A stretch of DNA of 64,000 nucleotides from JACVCJ01 sp052437175 (GCA_052437175.1 JBQVOK010000003.1:434001-498000), one strand, 5' to 3'; positions 34,645 through 44,544 are shown, counted from the first letter of the stretch. Numbers and translations: made by a program. Notes: generated from the letters alone by a model not told the origin.

Positions 34645-35642
34645 TGGCCGCAAATAGGCTGAAAAGTGTACTGAAGATCCTCCTGTTCGGGGGATTGGGG
34701 ATTTTTCTTGCCTGGTTTTCCCTGCGCAACGTGCCTTTCGAAGAACTGAAGATGCACGCCGCCAAAGCCGATTATTTTTATGTGGTGCTGGCCATGCTGG
34801 TAGGACTGCTCAGTCACCTGCTGCGCGCCCTGCGCTGGAACCAGCTTCTGCAGCCCCTCGGTTATAAAGTGCGTACCGCCAATGCCTTTGCGGCCATACT
34901 GGTGGGCTATCTCTTTAACCTGGTGGTGCCCCGCAGCGGCGAAGTGGCCCGTTGCGGCATTGTGCAGAACTACGATAAGGTGCCCGTGCAGACCTCGGTA
35001 GGTACCGTGGTGGTAGAGCGTATCATCGACCTGGTTTTCCTGGCCCTGGCCTTTGCCCTTACCTTTGTGCTGGAATTTGACCGCATATACGGCTATGCCA
35101 GAACGAGTATACTGGCTCCCGTAGCCGATATGGCCGGCCGGCCCTGGTTCTGGCCCGTAATGATCGTGGTGATGCTGGGCGGTATGGCCGGCTTCTACTT
35201 CCTGTTCATCCGTAAAAAACAAAAACAGGCCGAAGAAAAAAGCGGCGGACTGCGTAAATTTATAGACGGTTTCCTGGACGGGCTTAAAAGCATCCGTCAC
35301 CTGCAGCGCCCCTTGCTGTTCATTGCCTATTCGGCCGGGATCTGGCTTTGCTACTACGTAATGCTGTACATCGGCTTTTTTGCCTTCGGAGGCATGGGCG
35401 ACCTGGGACCCGGAGCGGCCCTGGCCGTGTTCTCCTTCGGCACCATCGGCATGATCGTAACCCCGGGCGGCATCGGTGCCTACCCGGTACTGCTGGGAGA
35501 AACACTGGCCCAGTACGGGGTAAATACCGCCGAAGGCGTCAGCTTTGGCTGGATCATCTGGGGAGCACAAACCCTGCTTTTTATCATCACCGGATCGATT
35601 TCTTTAGTAATATTGCCAATAATTAATACGCGAAAATCTTGA
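34644..35642 (+). CDS. Lysylphosphatidylglycerol synthase TM-region / flippase-like membrane protein
   Basis: 332 residues, eight or so membrane helices. The segments LRALRWNQLL, NLVVPRSGEVARCGIV, VGTVVVERIIDLVFLAL and VTPGGIGAYPVLLGE are diagnostic of the LPG_synthase_TM (UPF0104) family. Relatives flip or transfer lipids (MprF N-domain, AglD-like), but the substrate of stand-alone bacterial members is not known. It sits between panD and the heptose adenylyltransferase, with overlaps at both ends. The latter suggests a role in envelope glycolipid or LPS, though panD does not fit that theme. Confidence 0.88.
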   Translation: MAANRLKSVLKILLFGGLGIFLAWFSLRNVPFEELKMHAAKADYFYVVLAMLVGLLSHLLRALRWNQLLQPLGYKVRTANAFAAILVGYLFNLVVPRSGEVARCGIVQNYDKVPVQTSVGTVVVERIIDLVFLALAFALTFVLEFDRIYGYARTSILAPVADMAGRPWFWPVMIVVMLGGMAGFYFLFIRKKQKQAEEKSGGLRKFIDGFLDGLKSIRHLQRPLLFIAYSAGIWLCYYVMLYIGFFAFGGMGDLGPGAALAVFSFGTIGMIVTPGGIGAYPVLLGETLAQYGVNTAEGVSFGWIIWGAQTLLFIITGSISLVILPIINTRKS

Positions 35643-36133
35643 AATTAGCAGATATCATACAAAGTAAGTTTCCCCAGGGAGAAGATGTGGAACGCTATGC
35701 CTACCGCATGGGATTCATCGGGAAAAAAGTGGTGTTCACCAATGGTTGTTTTGATGTATTGCACCGCGGGCATCTTACCTACCTGCGCGAAGCTGCCGAA
35801 CTGGGCGATATACTCATTGTAGGGCTTAATTCAGATGCTTCGGTAAAACGTCTCAAAGGCGAGAACCGTCCCCTGAACAACCAGGAAGACCGCGCCCTGG
35901 CCCTGGCTTCCCTGCTGTTTGTGGACGCCGTGGTTATTTTTGACGAAGATACCCCCGAAACCCTTATCAAACGGGTAAAACCACATGTACTGGTAAAAGG
36001 CGGCGACTATAACGAAAATACGGCTGTGGGAGCCGGCTTTGTAAAGGCCGCCGGCGGCGAAGTAAAGATCATTCCTTTTATCGAAGGGTACAGCACTACG
36101 AATTTTATTGAGCAGGTAAAAGCAAAAGGCTGA
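35639..36133 (+). CDS. rfaE2: D-glycero-beta-D-manno-heptose 1-phosphate adenylyltransferase (RfaE2/HldE C-domain)
   Basis: 164 residues from a TTG start (35639) that overlaps the TGA of the upstream gene (TTGA). Nucleotidyltransferase fold with FTNGCFDVLHRGHLTYL (HxGH ATP motif), GLNSDASVKRLKG, ENRPLNNQEDRALAL and the C-terminal GYSTTNFI. It activates heptose-1-phosphate as the ADP sugar for LPS core synthesis. Only the transferase half of E. coli HldE is present, as in organisms where the kinase is separate. Confidence 0.93.
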   Translation: MKLADIIQSKFPQGEDVERYAYRMGFIGKKVVFTNGCFDVLHRGHLTYLREAAELGDILIVGLNSDASVKRLKGENRPLNNQEDRALALASLLFVDAVVIFDEDTPETLIKRVKPHVLVKGGDYNENTAVGAGFVKAAGGEVKIIPFIEGYSTTNFIEQVKAKG

Positions 36134-36173
36134 GCCTGTGTCTCAAAAATAACTGCACTTACAGAAGTGTAAA

Positions 36174-36203
36174 AAAAATAGGAGCCTCTGAGCTCCTATT
36201 TTT
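36174..36203. terminator. Bidirectional terminator between rfaE2 and the FG-GAP protein gene
   Basis: Perfect 12-bp stem AAAAATAGGAGC / GCTCCTATTTTT with a 6-nt loop; A-run on one side, T-run on the other, serving both convergent genes. Confidence 0.9.
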
Positions 36204-36230
36204 GTATATGCATCAGACGGATGGTCCTGC

Positions 36231-39113
36231 TTACTGTTTCACAAAACTGATCTTTTCACTTTTACCGTTTGCCTGCAGTGTTATAAAGTACATGCCGGGC
36301 GCAAGGCTGTTGATGTCAACCGTATTGTGACTGTTGCCGTTCAGTTCCAGGTTACGTACACAACGTCCGTGGCTGTCGTAAATGGAACCGCTCACTACAG
36401 GTACGCCGTAATCGGTGATGTTTACGCTGATCTGGTTCAGGGCCGGGTTGGGATAGAGCTGGGATTCCCCTTCGTCTGCCAGTTGTATACCGGCAGACCC
36501 GCCACCGCCGGGGTTTATGGTACAGGGGCCTATTTTCTCCATAAAGTGCTGAGAGGTGCTGGTAATACCGTTGCTGCGGATATACAAGCGTATAACGTAG
36601 AGTTTACCACTGACCATACCGGTAACATCGAAGCTGTTCGTTGTGAGCGGGCCGGGGTTCCAGCCGCCGCCTGCCGGTATCTGCTGCAGGGGAGTGGCCG
36701 AGGGGATCATGAACGGCGGAAACACTTCGCTGATCTCGTAACGGTATTCTTCTGCACAGACGGATGACGAGCCATTGGCGCCGGCGGAAACGGTATTGCT
36801 GCAATAGCCGTTGATAACGAACGGAATACCCAGTGAGGTCATGGTGCGGGTTTGTTTGGGCGAAAGTGTAAAGCCGGCCACCGGGTCTGTGATACGTACT
36901 CCGAACGATTTTACATTCCAGGTAGGGCCTACGCCGAAGTCTACCCAGTAAAGCTTGCCGGGTACCAGGTTGAGACTGCTGAGGTCGATGGTATTGGGTG
37001 CATTCTGTACGATCCAGCCGCTCTCGTATACGGTGGACTGGAATGTCCAGGTATTGATGTCAAACTCTCTGACGGTTACAAAATAGCGGTCTTCGCACAG
37101 GGTCTGGGATACGTCCAGCCGCAGATCATTGCTGCAGAATTTATACACATCCAGTTTCCAGCCCTGGTAACCGCTTTCCTTACTCATGGCGTAATGGCCG
37201 TTCACATTTACGTTCGCTACCGAGCTGGTGCAGGTTTTGCAGTTCATTACCTGTACAACGTCATGGTCGAGAGCTACCAGTTCCAGCAGATCGTCCGTAT
37301 TATCGAAATTGCCGACAAAACGGGCATCCTTGCTATGGTACTGGCTTGCAAGTGAAAGCATTTCTGTTTTAGCCGGGCATTCGAAGCGGCTTCCGGTTGA
37401 AAAGGAAACAAAAGTACCTTCCTCTGTGAAGCCAACGAGGTCGTCTTTTCCATCGGCATTCACATCTGCGATCAGGAGATTCGGGCGTGTGGTAAGCGAA
37501 CTGAAATCTGCGGGATTCCAGTAGGAATCGGCATATCCTCCGGCAAACTGCCACTCTCCGGCGTAATCGAACGAGCTGCCGTTCGAAAGAGCAACCCATA
37601 TCCGGTGGTCACCTGAGACAATAATATCATCTTTACCATCGCCGTTAAAATCGCCGATAGCGCGGGGCCTGTTATGCTGGCTCATACCGCCGCTTGTACC
37701 GTAGGTAAATTCGGTGGTCCAGGTAGACGTATTGAAACCGCTGCCGGTAGAAATACCTACGGTAACACTGGAGTTCCCGAAACCGATCACGTCCGTTTTT
37801 CCATCGCCGTTAAAATCGCCCAGCATGCGGGGCCATTTGTTTTCATCGCTGAAGTCGGTGCTGTTGAATACCGTTCCCCAGCTGCTTACATTAAAGGAGT
37901 TGCCGGTAGAAAGTCCCACGGTTACGGAATGATGTCCGAACCCGATGATATCGTCTTTACCGTCGCCGTTAAAATCGCCCACTTTGCGGGGCAGGTGGTT
38001 GCCGGTAAAGCCTTCGGCATAGCTCAGGTGAGACGTTGGTGTGAACCCGGCTATACTGAATGAAGAACCGGTAGACAGTGCCGGCATGGTAAAGAGCGGC
38101 CCGAAACAGAGGATATCGTCTTTGCCATCGCCGTTAAAATCGCCGATATGCCGGGGGTATTTGTCCTGGGTATATCCGCCGTTCCCATAGGTAAAATCAT
38201 TGAACCAGGTGTTCACATAAAAAGAGCTGCCGGTAGATAATCCTACGGCCACCGCGGTATTGCCGAACCCGATGAGGTCGTCTTTACCGTCGCCGTTAAA
38301 GTCGCCCATCATACGCGGAAATTTGTTGCCATTGCCTTCAGATGTGGGATTCCCGTACTCAAAAGAACGAAAAGAGGTGGTCCAGTTGGTTTCCGGGTTG
38401 CAGAAATCATAATCGGAAACACCGCTGAAGGCACAGCTGGAAACAGCAACATTGAGAGAAGCCGGGAGGCCGCATGAATTGGCGAGGAACTGGCTGGGTG
38501 TAGCGCTGATGGTCTGGCTGCCGGCAACTCCGGGTCCGGGGATCACCGTTATGGTATTTGTGGTACTGCTTATGGTGGTCCAGCCCTGAGGTACACTCCA
38601 GGTCCAGGTTACCCCGGGTATATCCGTTACTGTATACGTATGCGGGCCTTCTATTTCTACATTGGTAGCTCCGCTGAGTGTTACCCGTTTCATCGGAGAC
38701 ACAAAGATATCCTGTGTAAAACACACATCATAACTGCCGCCGATCAGGCGTCTTTTATAACCGATGATATGAACGGTAAAATGGGGCGGGTATAAATAAC
38801 TGTTTGCCGTTGCTCTGAACACCAGCGTAGTGTTGGTCGATATCTGGTTCTCCTGGCCCGAGAGCACTGTAATGCTTCCGGCATCGGGCGGAAAAGTAAC
38901 ATCGAACATATAGTATTGGTTACCGTCGTAAATGGGGTTCTCCGGATCGTCGGCACAGAGCATGCTGGTAAACATCGGATCGGTAAAAGGAGGCAGGTAT
39001 ACCCTAACCCTTTCCGTATCGCAGGGCATGGTGTTGGTGACGGCAAACTGTGCATAGGACAGCCTGGCGCTGCAACAGAGAAGAAACAGGAATACAAATT
39101 TCAGTTTTAGCAT
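36231..39113 (-). CDS. T9SS-secreted FG-GAP/VCBS repeat protein
   Basis: 960 residues from ATG 39113; the signal peptide (FVFLFLLCCSARLSYAQ) fixes this start, and a start 76 codons upstream lies in a non-coding leader. An Ig/PKD-like region (about 100-250) is followed by six repeats with the calcium-binding loop DFNGDGKDD (or close variant) and GLSTGSSF, period about 54 residues, suggesting a beta-propeller. Next is an Ig-like region and a C-terminal type A T9SS signal (LYPNPALNQISVNI, LAPGMYFITLQANGKSEKISFVKQ). Exported to the cell surface; no enzyme domain seen. Possibly an adhesin or sugar-binding protein. Confidence 0.9.
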   Translation of the reverse strand: MLKLKFVFLFLLCCSARLSYAQFAVTNTMPCDTERVRVYLPPFTDPMFTSMLCADDPENPIYDGNQYYMFDVTFPPDAGSITVLSGQENQISTNTTLVFRATANSYLYPPHFTVHIIGYKRRLIGGSYDVCFTQDIFVSPMKRVTLSGATNVEIEGPHTYTVTDIPGVTWTWSVPQGWTTISSTTNTITVIPGPGVAGSQTISATPSQFLANSCGLPASLNVAVSSCAFSGVSDYDFCNPETNWTTSFRSFEYGNPTSEGNGNKFPRMMGDFNGDGKDDLIGFGNTAVAVGLSTGSSFYVNTWFNDFTYGNGGYTQDKYPRHIGDFNGDGKDDILCFGPLFTMPALSTGSSFSIAGFTPTSHLSYAEGFTGNHLPRKVGDFNGDGKDDIIGFGHHSVTVGLSTGNSFNVSSWGTVFNSTDFSDENKWPRMLGDFNGDGKTDVIGFGNSSVTVGISTGSGFNTSTWTTEFTYGTSGGMSQHNRPRAIGDFNGDGKDDIIVSGDHRIWVALSNGSSFDYAGEWQFAGGYADSYWNPADFSSLTTRPNLLIADVNADGKDDLVGFTEEGTFVSFSTGSRFECPAKTEMLSLASQYHSKDARFVGNFDNTDDLLELVALDHDVVQVMNCKTCTSSVANVNVNGHYAMSKESGYQGWKLDVYKFCSNDLRLDVSQTLCEDRYFVTVREFDINTWTFQSTVYESGWIVQNAPNTIDLSSLNLVPGKLYWVDFGVGPTWNVKSFGVRITDPVAGFTLSPKQTRTMTSLGIPFVINGYCSNTVSAGANGSSSVCAEEYRYEISEVFPPFMIPSATPLQQIPAGGGWNPGPLTTNSFDVTGMVSGKLYVIRLYIRSNGITSTSQHFMEKIGPCTINPGGGGSAGIQLADEGESQLYPNPALNQISVNITDYGVPVVSGSIYDSHGRCVRNLELNGNSHNTVDINSLAPGMYFITLQANGKSEKISFVKQ
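37430..38330 (-). repeat. Six tandem FG-GAP coding repeats
   Basis: About 160-bp units, each coding for a GDFNGDGKDD calcium loop (or close variant) near 38294, 38128, 37970, 37808, 37645 and, more diverged, 37455. Confidence 0.85.
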
Positions 39114-39129
39114 TATGATAGATATTATT

Positions 39130-39156
39130 GTTACCGGTTCATTGCTACCGGGTAAC
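39130..39156 (-). promoter_or_regulatory. Leader hairpin directly before the FG-GAP protein start
   Basis: Minus strand GTTACCCGGT, 8-nt loop, ACCGGTAAC: nine pairs with one bulged C, ending 16 nt before the ATG. It could influence translation start. The spacer 39157-39387 is otherwise without gene. Confidence 0.45.
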
Positions 39157-39387
39157 GAGGGCATGTAACGGGAGAACCTGTACAACAGGCGGGCCCTAAA
39201 GCAACAGAGGCATAAATTCGCATATCCGGTGTGTTTATATGTACAAAGGAAAGGACATCCTTTAGTATATACATGTGAAAATGAGTATACGGGCGGCTTT
39301 CCGGAGGTATATTTATTCCCCGTAACGATTTGGCAATCCATGTTTAAATCTGAACAGACATGTTCAAATTTAACGGATCCTATACTA

Positions 39388-39411
39388 AAAAAGGCCCCCG
39401 AAGGAGCCTTT
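39388..39411 (-). terminator. Terminator of alaS
   Basis: 9-bp stem AAAGGCTCC / GGGGCCTTT with the stable TTCG tetraloop and six T on the minus strand. Confidence 0.88.
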
Positions 39412-39417
39412 CTATAT

Positions 39418-42069
39418 TTATACCAGTTCTTTTATTTTGTGTAGTGCGGCTTGTATACCCGCCGGGTTTTTGCCGCCCGCTGTGGCAAAGAATGGCTGTC
39501 CGCCCCCGCTGCCCTGTATCTCGGACGCGATCTCCTTTACCAGCGCTATGGCGTTCTTGCCCTGTGCCAGCAGATCTTCCGAAACGAATACGCTTAATGA
39601 GGCCTTGCCGTCTTTACCGCTGCCGAACACAGCCACCAGGTTCTGTTCGTCCGTTTTCCAGCCGAAGGCGATACTCTTGATCTGGTCATTGCCCAGTTCG
39701 GTATGGACGGCAATGAGGCGTACCCCGTTCACCGTTTCGGCTTTGGCCAGCAGTTCCTCTCTGGCACGCCGGGTCTCGGCCTGTTTGAGCCGGTCCAGTT
39801 CTTTTTGCAGTTCGGCCTCCCGGGCCACCAGCTGCTCAGCCTGTTTCAGCGGACTGCCCGTAGCTTTTAGTATATTCTTCAGTTGCTGCAGGGTGTCGCT
39901 CTGTTCGTTTACCGATTCTTCGGCTTTGTCGGCCGTAATGGCTTCGATGCGGCGGATACCCGCAGCTACCGCGCTTTCGGAAACAATGCGGAAAAGGCCG
40001 ATCTCGCCCGTGGCCTTCACGTGCGTGCCTCCGCAAAGCTCAATGCTGTAGTCTTTATCAAAAGTGACCACACGTACCTCATCGCCGTATTTTTCACCGA
40101 AAAGGGCCATGGCGCCCAGCTTTTTGGCCTCATCAATGGGCATAACACGTATGTCGGCCGGGATATTGTTCCGCACCTGGCGGTTCACCAGCTGCTCGAT
40201 CTGTTTCAGTTCTTCGTCGCTTACCTTGGCAAAATGCGAAAAGTCGAAACGCAGGTGATCGGCATTCACCAGGGAGCCTTTCTGTTCCACATGTGTGCCC
40301 AGCACGGTGCGCAGGGCGGCATGCAGCAGGTGTGTGGCGCTGTGGTTACACTGTGTCAGCTTACGTTTGGGCGTATCTACCAGTGCCAGGAAAGAGGCTT
40401 CGGGGTTGCGGGGCAGTGCGTCGGTGCTGTGGATGATCACTCCGTTCTCACGACGGGTGCCTGTTACGGCTACCTGTTCCCCGCCTTCGAACTGCAATAT
40501 GCCGGTATCGCCCACCTGTCCGCCGCCTTCAGCATAAAAAGGCGTTACGTTGAACACCAGCTGGTACTGCGTCTTGTTTTTGGCCGTTACTTTACGATAG
40601 CGCAATATTTCGGCTTTGGCCTGTAATTGCGTATAGCCAACAAATTCGGTAGTCCCGGGTTCTTCAGCGCTGCCGCGCAGGAATACCCAGTCTTCCAGGC
40701 TCACGGCCGTGGCCTGGCGGGAGCGGTCCTTCTGCTCGCCCAGGGCTATATTGAATTCTTTTTCGTCAATACTAAGTTCGTTCTCCCGTGCGATCAGCCC
40801 GGTAAGGTCCACCGGGAACCCGAAGGTGTCGTACAGTTCAAAAACCGCACGTCCGTTCAGTACATGACTGCCGGCCTGCCGGGTTTCGGTTATGAGGTTC
40901 TCGATGCGGCTGAGGCCGGTCTCGAGGGTTTTATAGAATGCGGTCTCTTCTTCGCGGATCACCTTGGCCACCAGCTCCTGCTGGGAACGCAGTTCGGGAA
41001 AGGCGCCCCCCATTTCTTCCACCAGCACGGGCACCAGCTGGTACATGAAGGGATCTTTCATTTCCAGGGTCTGGTAACCGTAACGGATCGCGCGGCGCAG
41101 GATACGGCGTATCACATAGCCGGCCCCGTTGTTCGATGGCAGCTGTCCGTCGGCAATAGAAAAGGAAATAGCACGTATATGGTCGGCGATCACGCGTATG
41201 GCAATATTGATCTTTTCTTCTGCATCGCCGGGATTGGCGTCCGTAGCTACGTATTTTTTGTTGCTCAGGGCCGAGATCTTTGCAATGATGCCCGAGAAAA
41301 CATCGGTATCGTAATTGCTCTGTTTTTTCTGCAGTACGCGTACCAGGCGTTCGAAGCCCATACCGGTGTCCACGTGCTGTTTGGGGAGTTTCACCAGGGA
41401 TTTATCGGCACGGCGTTCAAATTCCATGAATACGTTGTTCCAGATCTCGATCACCTGCGGATGGTCGGCATTTACGAGTTTGGCACCGTCGGTCTTTGCA
41501 CGCTCTTCATCCGAACGGCCGTCGTAATGGATCTCGGAACAGGGGCCGCAGGGACCTACATCGCCCATTTCCCAGAAATTGTCTTTTTTATTTCCGTTGA
41601 GTATACGTTCCGGCGCAATGAATTGCTTCCAGGTATCGTAGGCCTCCTGGTCAAAAGGTACATTTTCGGCTTCGCTGCCTTCAAAAACCGTTACGTACAG
41701 GCGGTCTTTATCAATTTTGTACACATCTGTCAGCAATTCCCAGGCCCAGGCGATGGCTTCTTTTTTAAAATAATCGCCGAAGCTCCAGTTGCCCAGCATC
41801 TCGAACATGGTATGGTGATAGGTATCTACGCCTACTTCTTCCAGGTCGTTATGTTTGCCGCTTACGCGCAGGCATTTCTGTGTATCGGCCACCCGGGGGA
41901 ACTGAATGGGGGCATTCCCCAGGAAAATATCCTTGAAGGGGGCCATGCCGCTGTTGTTGAACATCAGCGTGGGATCGCCCTTAACGACCATAGGCGCCGA
42001 GGGCACAATATGATGCTGTTTGGAAGCAAAGAAATCGAGAAATGCCTGACGTACCTGGTTCGCTTTCAT
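39418..42069 (-). CDS. alaS: Alanyl-tRNA synthetase
   Basis: 883 residues, full length. Class II catalytic core at the N-terminus (VPSAPMVVKGDPTLMFNNSGMAPFKDIFLG; WNNVFMEFER), tRNA recognition domain, editing domain with zinc/His motif NHSATHLLHAAL (HxxxH) and CGGTHVKATGEIG, and the C-terminal DHHA1-like domain (GGGQPFFATAGGKNPAGI). It charges tRNA(Ala) and clears Ser/Gly mischarging. Monocistronic with leader of about 55 nt and its own terminator. Confidence 0.97.
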   Translation of the reverse strand: MKANQVRQAFLDFFASKQHHIVPSAPMVVKGDPTLMFNNSGMAPFKDIFLGNAPIQFPRVADTQKCLRVSGKHNDLEEVGVDTYHHTMFEMLGNWSFGDYFKKEAIAWAWELLTDVYKIDKDRLYVTVFEGSEAENVPFDQEAYDTWKQFIAPERILNGNKKDNFWEMGDVGPCGPCSEIHYDGRSDEERAKTDGAKLVNADHPQVIEIWNNVFMEFERRADKSLVKLPKQHVDTGMGFERLVRVLQKKQSNYDTDVFSGIIAKISALSNKKYVATDANPGDAEEKINIAIRVIADHIRAISFSIADGQLPSNNGAGYVIRRILRRAIRYGYQTLEMKDPFMYQLVPVLVEEMGGAFPELRSQQELVAKVIREEETAFYKTLETGLSRIENLITETRQAGSHVLNGRAVFELYDTFGFPVDLTGLIARENELSIDEKEFNIALGEQKDRSRQATAVSLEDWVFLRGSAEEPGTTEFVGYTQLQAKAEILRYRKVTAKNKTQYQLVFNVTPFYAEGGGQVGDTGILQFEGGEQVAVTGTRRENGVIIHSTDALPRNPEASFLALVDTPKRKLTQCNHSATHLLHAALRTVLGTHVEQKGSLVNADHLRFDFSHFAKVSDEELKQIEQLVNRQVRNNIPADIRVMPIDEAKKLGAMALFGEKYGDEVRVVTFDKDYSIELCGGTHVKATGEIGLFRIVSESAVAAGIRRIEAITADKAEESVNEQSDTLQQLKNILKATGSPLKQAEQLVAREAELQKELDRLKQAETRRAREELLAKAETVNGVRLIAVHTELGNDQIKSIAFGWKTDEQNLVAVFGSGKDGKASLSVFVSEDLLAQGKNAIALVKEIASEIQGSGGGQPFFATAGGKNPAGIQAALHKIKELV

Positions 42070-42109
42070 GCGTATGAGATTTTTTCGGAAAATTTCTGTA
42101 AAATAAATT

Positions 42110-42117
42110 TACTTTTG
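42110..42117 (+). promoter_or_regulatory. -7 element, possible promoter of the M23 peptidase gene
   Basis: TACTTTTG, exact TAnnTTTG, 70 nt before the ATG of the peptidase gene; a -33 is not clear. Confidence 0.4.
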
Positions 42118-42130
42118 TTTGAAAATGCGG

Positions 42131-42138
42131 CAAATGTA
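42131..42138 (-). promoter_or_regulatory. -7 element of alaS
   Basis: Minus-strand TACATTTG, exact TAnnTTTG, 61 nt upstream of the alaS start. Confidence 0.5.
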
Positions 42139-42187
42139 ACGCTAAAACATGTGATTTCGGTAAAGATGGTAAGAATTTTACGGCGTC

Positions 42188-43153
42188 ATGGCTCGGAAAA
42201 AGATCAAATACATATATAACCCCGACACCCTTCGTTATGAACCGGCAAAGCCCAAGCCCCGCGAAATTGTGGGCCGGGTACTCTGGATACTGGCTACGGG
42301 CATCGTATTCGGCGGGGTGGTGATCCTGGCCGGCTGGCGTTTCCTGGCCTCTCCCTCCGAGAAAAAAACGGCCCGGGAACTCGAAGACATGCGTGTTAAA
42401 TACGAGCTGCTTTCCAAGCGTACCGAACTGAACGAGAAAGTACTTACCGACCTGCGCCGCCGCGACCAGAACCTGTACCGTGCCATTTTTGAAGCGGAAC
42501 CCCTGCCCGAGACCATGGGCGAGATCGGGGCCGGTCCCTATGTAAAGTTCGAAGGCCTCAGCAATAACGAACTGATCACTTTTTCTAAAGAACGTATCGA
42601 TCATCTTTCTTCACAGATCGTGGCCCAGTCGCAGTCCTATGACCGCCTTTTTCAGCTCGCTAAACAGAAAGAACAGCTCCTGCGTGCCATACCCGCTATC
42701 ATGCCCGTGCACGTAAAAGACCTTACCGAAATTGCCTCGGGTTTCGGCAACCGCGTGCACCCGGTATATAAAACCCAGAAATTCCATGCCGGTATCGACT
42801 TTACGGCACCCACCGGCACGCCCATTTATGCCACGGCAGACGGTACGGTGAATACCGAACCCTGTGGCGGCGGTTACGGACTCTGTATATTGCTTAACCA
42901 TGGTTTCGGCTACCAGACCCTTTACGCTCACTGCAGCCAGATACTGGTGAAACCGGGGCAGCAGGTAAGCCGCGGGCAGCTCATCGGTAAAGTGGGCAGT
43001 ACGGGACTTTCCACCGGTCCGCACTGTCATTACGAGGTACACATCAACGGAGAGGCGGTAGACCCCGTGAATTTCTTTATTTCGGATGTGAGCCCCGAGG
43101 AGTTCTCTAAAATACTCCAGATCTCACAAAACGCTTCAAAATCATTCGACTAA
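42188..43153 (+). CDS. M23 (LytM) family peptidoglycan endopeptidase
   Basis: 321 residues. One membrane helix (about 29-49) with an N-terminal cytoplasmic tail, a coiled coil (about 58-90), then the M23 domain (about 180-290) with zinc ligands in HAGIDF (HxxxD) and HCHYEV (HxH), flanked by SGFGNRVHPVY and GNHG-like loops. All metal ligands are intact, so it should be active in cutting peptidoglycan cross-bridges in the periplasm. Closely related Bacteroidota proteins usually lie near alaS, from which this gene is divergent. Confidence 0.92.
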   Translation: MARKKIKYIYNPDTLRYEPAKPKPREIVGRVLWILATGIVFGGVVILAGWRFLASPSEKKTARELEDMRVKYELLSKRTELNEKVLTDLRRRDQNLYRAIFEAEPLPETMGEIGAGPYVKFEGLSNNELITFSKERIDHLSSQIVAQSQSYDRLFQLAKQKEQLLRAIPAIMPVHVKDLTEIASGFGNRVHPVYKTQKFHAGIDFTAPTGTPIYATADGTVNTEPCGGGYGLCILLNHGFGYQTLYAHCSQILVKPGQQVSRGQLIGKVGSTGLSTGPHCHYEVHINGEAVDPVNFFISDVSPEEFSKILQISQNASKSFD

Positions 43154-43163
43154 ACAGGGCCGG

Positions 43164-43181
43164 TCCGGCTGCCGGATTTTT
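43164..43181 (+). terminator. Short terminator after the M23 gene
   Basis: 5-bp stem TCCGG / CCGGA with a 3-nt loop and five T. Stem is short, so efficiency is uncertain. Confidence 0.5.
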
Positions 43182-43248
43182 AAAAAAGGTTTAAAATTCT
43201 TTGTATAACGCTCTTTTTTAGTATTTTCAGGCTGTTATAACCCCCAGA

Positions 43249-44544
43249 ATGAAATCCCGCAAAACGATACTGGCCCTGCTGGGCTTCCTTATCAGTCCCT
43301 TATTCACAGGCCAGACCCTGCGTCGCGTGCCCCTGATGCAGAAAAGCAGCCCTGTTGCCGCGTCCGTTGAAATGACCCTGATGCACCGTTTTCAGCATTA
43401 CAACACTAAAAATCTCCATAAGAACGATGTATACGACGAGCACGTGCATTCGCCCAAATCGGTGAACATCCTCGATGCAAAGGATAAATTCTACGTACAG
43501 TCGCTCGAAGGCTGTGAGACCATTGTGTACAGCCTCGACAGTTTTAAGCGGATCGGGGTCATTCCGCATACGTTCACAAAACAAAACGCCTCCCTGTTCC
43601 GGGAAACGAATTATTTCGATTACAGCTTCCGCACCGTAGAATCGGGCAAAGAGAACCTGTTCCAGGGCAAACCGGTGGAAAGCTGCTTTTCGCATGGCGG
43701 CCGTTACCTCTGGGTTACCTATTACCGCCGCACCTACGATGCCAATGCCGTGGACCCGAGTGCACTCTGCATCATCGATACGGAAACCGACAGCATTGTG
43801 CGCGTAATGCCTACGGCGCCCCTGCCGAAAATGATCGCCGCCTCGGCCGACGATAAATACGTTGCCGTAACGCACTGGGGCGATAATACGGTGGGCATCA
43901 TCGATATTTCCGGGGGAGACCCGCAGCAGTTCCGGTACCTGAAAAATGTGATCATCGACTACCGGCCCGATCTCGATTTTGGCGACCGCGTGGTGAACCG
44001 CGACAGCGAATGCGGGCACTGCCTGCGCGGCACCGTTTTTACACCCGACGGCAAATACCTGCTGGTGGGCAAAATGGGCGGAGCCGGGGGCATTGCCGTG
44101 ATCGAAAGCGCTACCCAGGAATATCTTGGCACACTCAAAGGCAAACGCCCGAATGTACGTCACCTGGTGATCAACGGCGAGAACCTGTACCTGTCTGTGA
44201 ACCGTGACGGTTATGTACAAAAAATTGCCTATGATCCCTGGATCTCGGGTTTGGAGAACGAGAGCATCCCTGTACCTTCCTGGTCTGAAACCCCGGTAGG
44301 CGCAGGGGCCCGCACCATTGTACTTTCGCCCGACGGACGCTATGTGTTTGCCGCCGTGAACAATGCCTGCAAGGTAGTATGCCTGGACGCACATACCATG
44401 CAGAAAGTATGCGAAATACCTGCCGATGCCTATCCCGTGGGCATGGACATGAGCCGGGACGGCAAATACCTCATCGTAACCTCCCAGGGCAAGGAAAACG
44501 GTGGCGGTAACAGTGTAATGGTGTATTGTATCGATTATCATTGA
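43249..44544 (+). CDS. Secreted YncE-like beta-propeller protein
   Basis: 431 residues with a signal peptide (cut near FTGQ). Repeated blades of about 45 residues: CIIDTETDSIVRVMPTAPLPKMIAASADDKYVAVTHWGDNTVGIIDI, TPDGKYLLVGKMGGAGGIAVI, LSPDGRYVFAAVNNACKVVCLDA, SRDGKYLIVTSQG. This is the YVTN/YncE propeller pattern. A CGHC pair in SECGHCLRG could form a disulfide or bind metal or heme; no CxxCH is present. Ligand unknown; probably periplasmic or surface-exposed. Confidence 0.8.
   Translation: MKSRKTILALLGFLISPLFTGQTLRRVPLMQKSSPVAASVEMTLMHRFQHYNTKNLHKNDVYDEHVHSPKSVNILDAKDKFYVQSLEGCETIVYSLDSFKRIGVIPHTFTKQNASLFRETNYFDYSFRTVESGKENLFQGKPVESCFSHGGRYLWVTYYRRTYDANAVDPSALCIIDTETDSIVRVMPTAPLPKMIAASADDKYVAVTHWGDNTVGIIDISGGDPQQFRYLKNVIIDYRPDLDFGDRVVNRDSECGHCLRGTVFTPDGKYLLVGKMGGAGGIAVIESATQEYLGTLKGKRPNVRHLVINGENLYLSVNRDGYVQKIAYDPWISGLENESIPVPSWSETPVGAGARTIVLSPDGRYVFAAVNNACKVVCLDAHTMQKVCEIPADAYPVGMDMSRDGKYLIVTSQGKENGGGNSVMVYCIDYH

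Noticed and set aside
40627..42219. Long open frame (530 codons) antisense to alaS
   Set aside because: Shadow of alaS; no domain pattern and no start signal.
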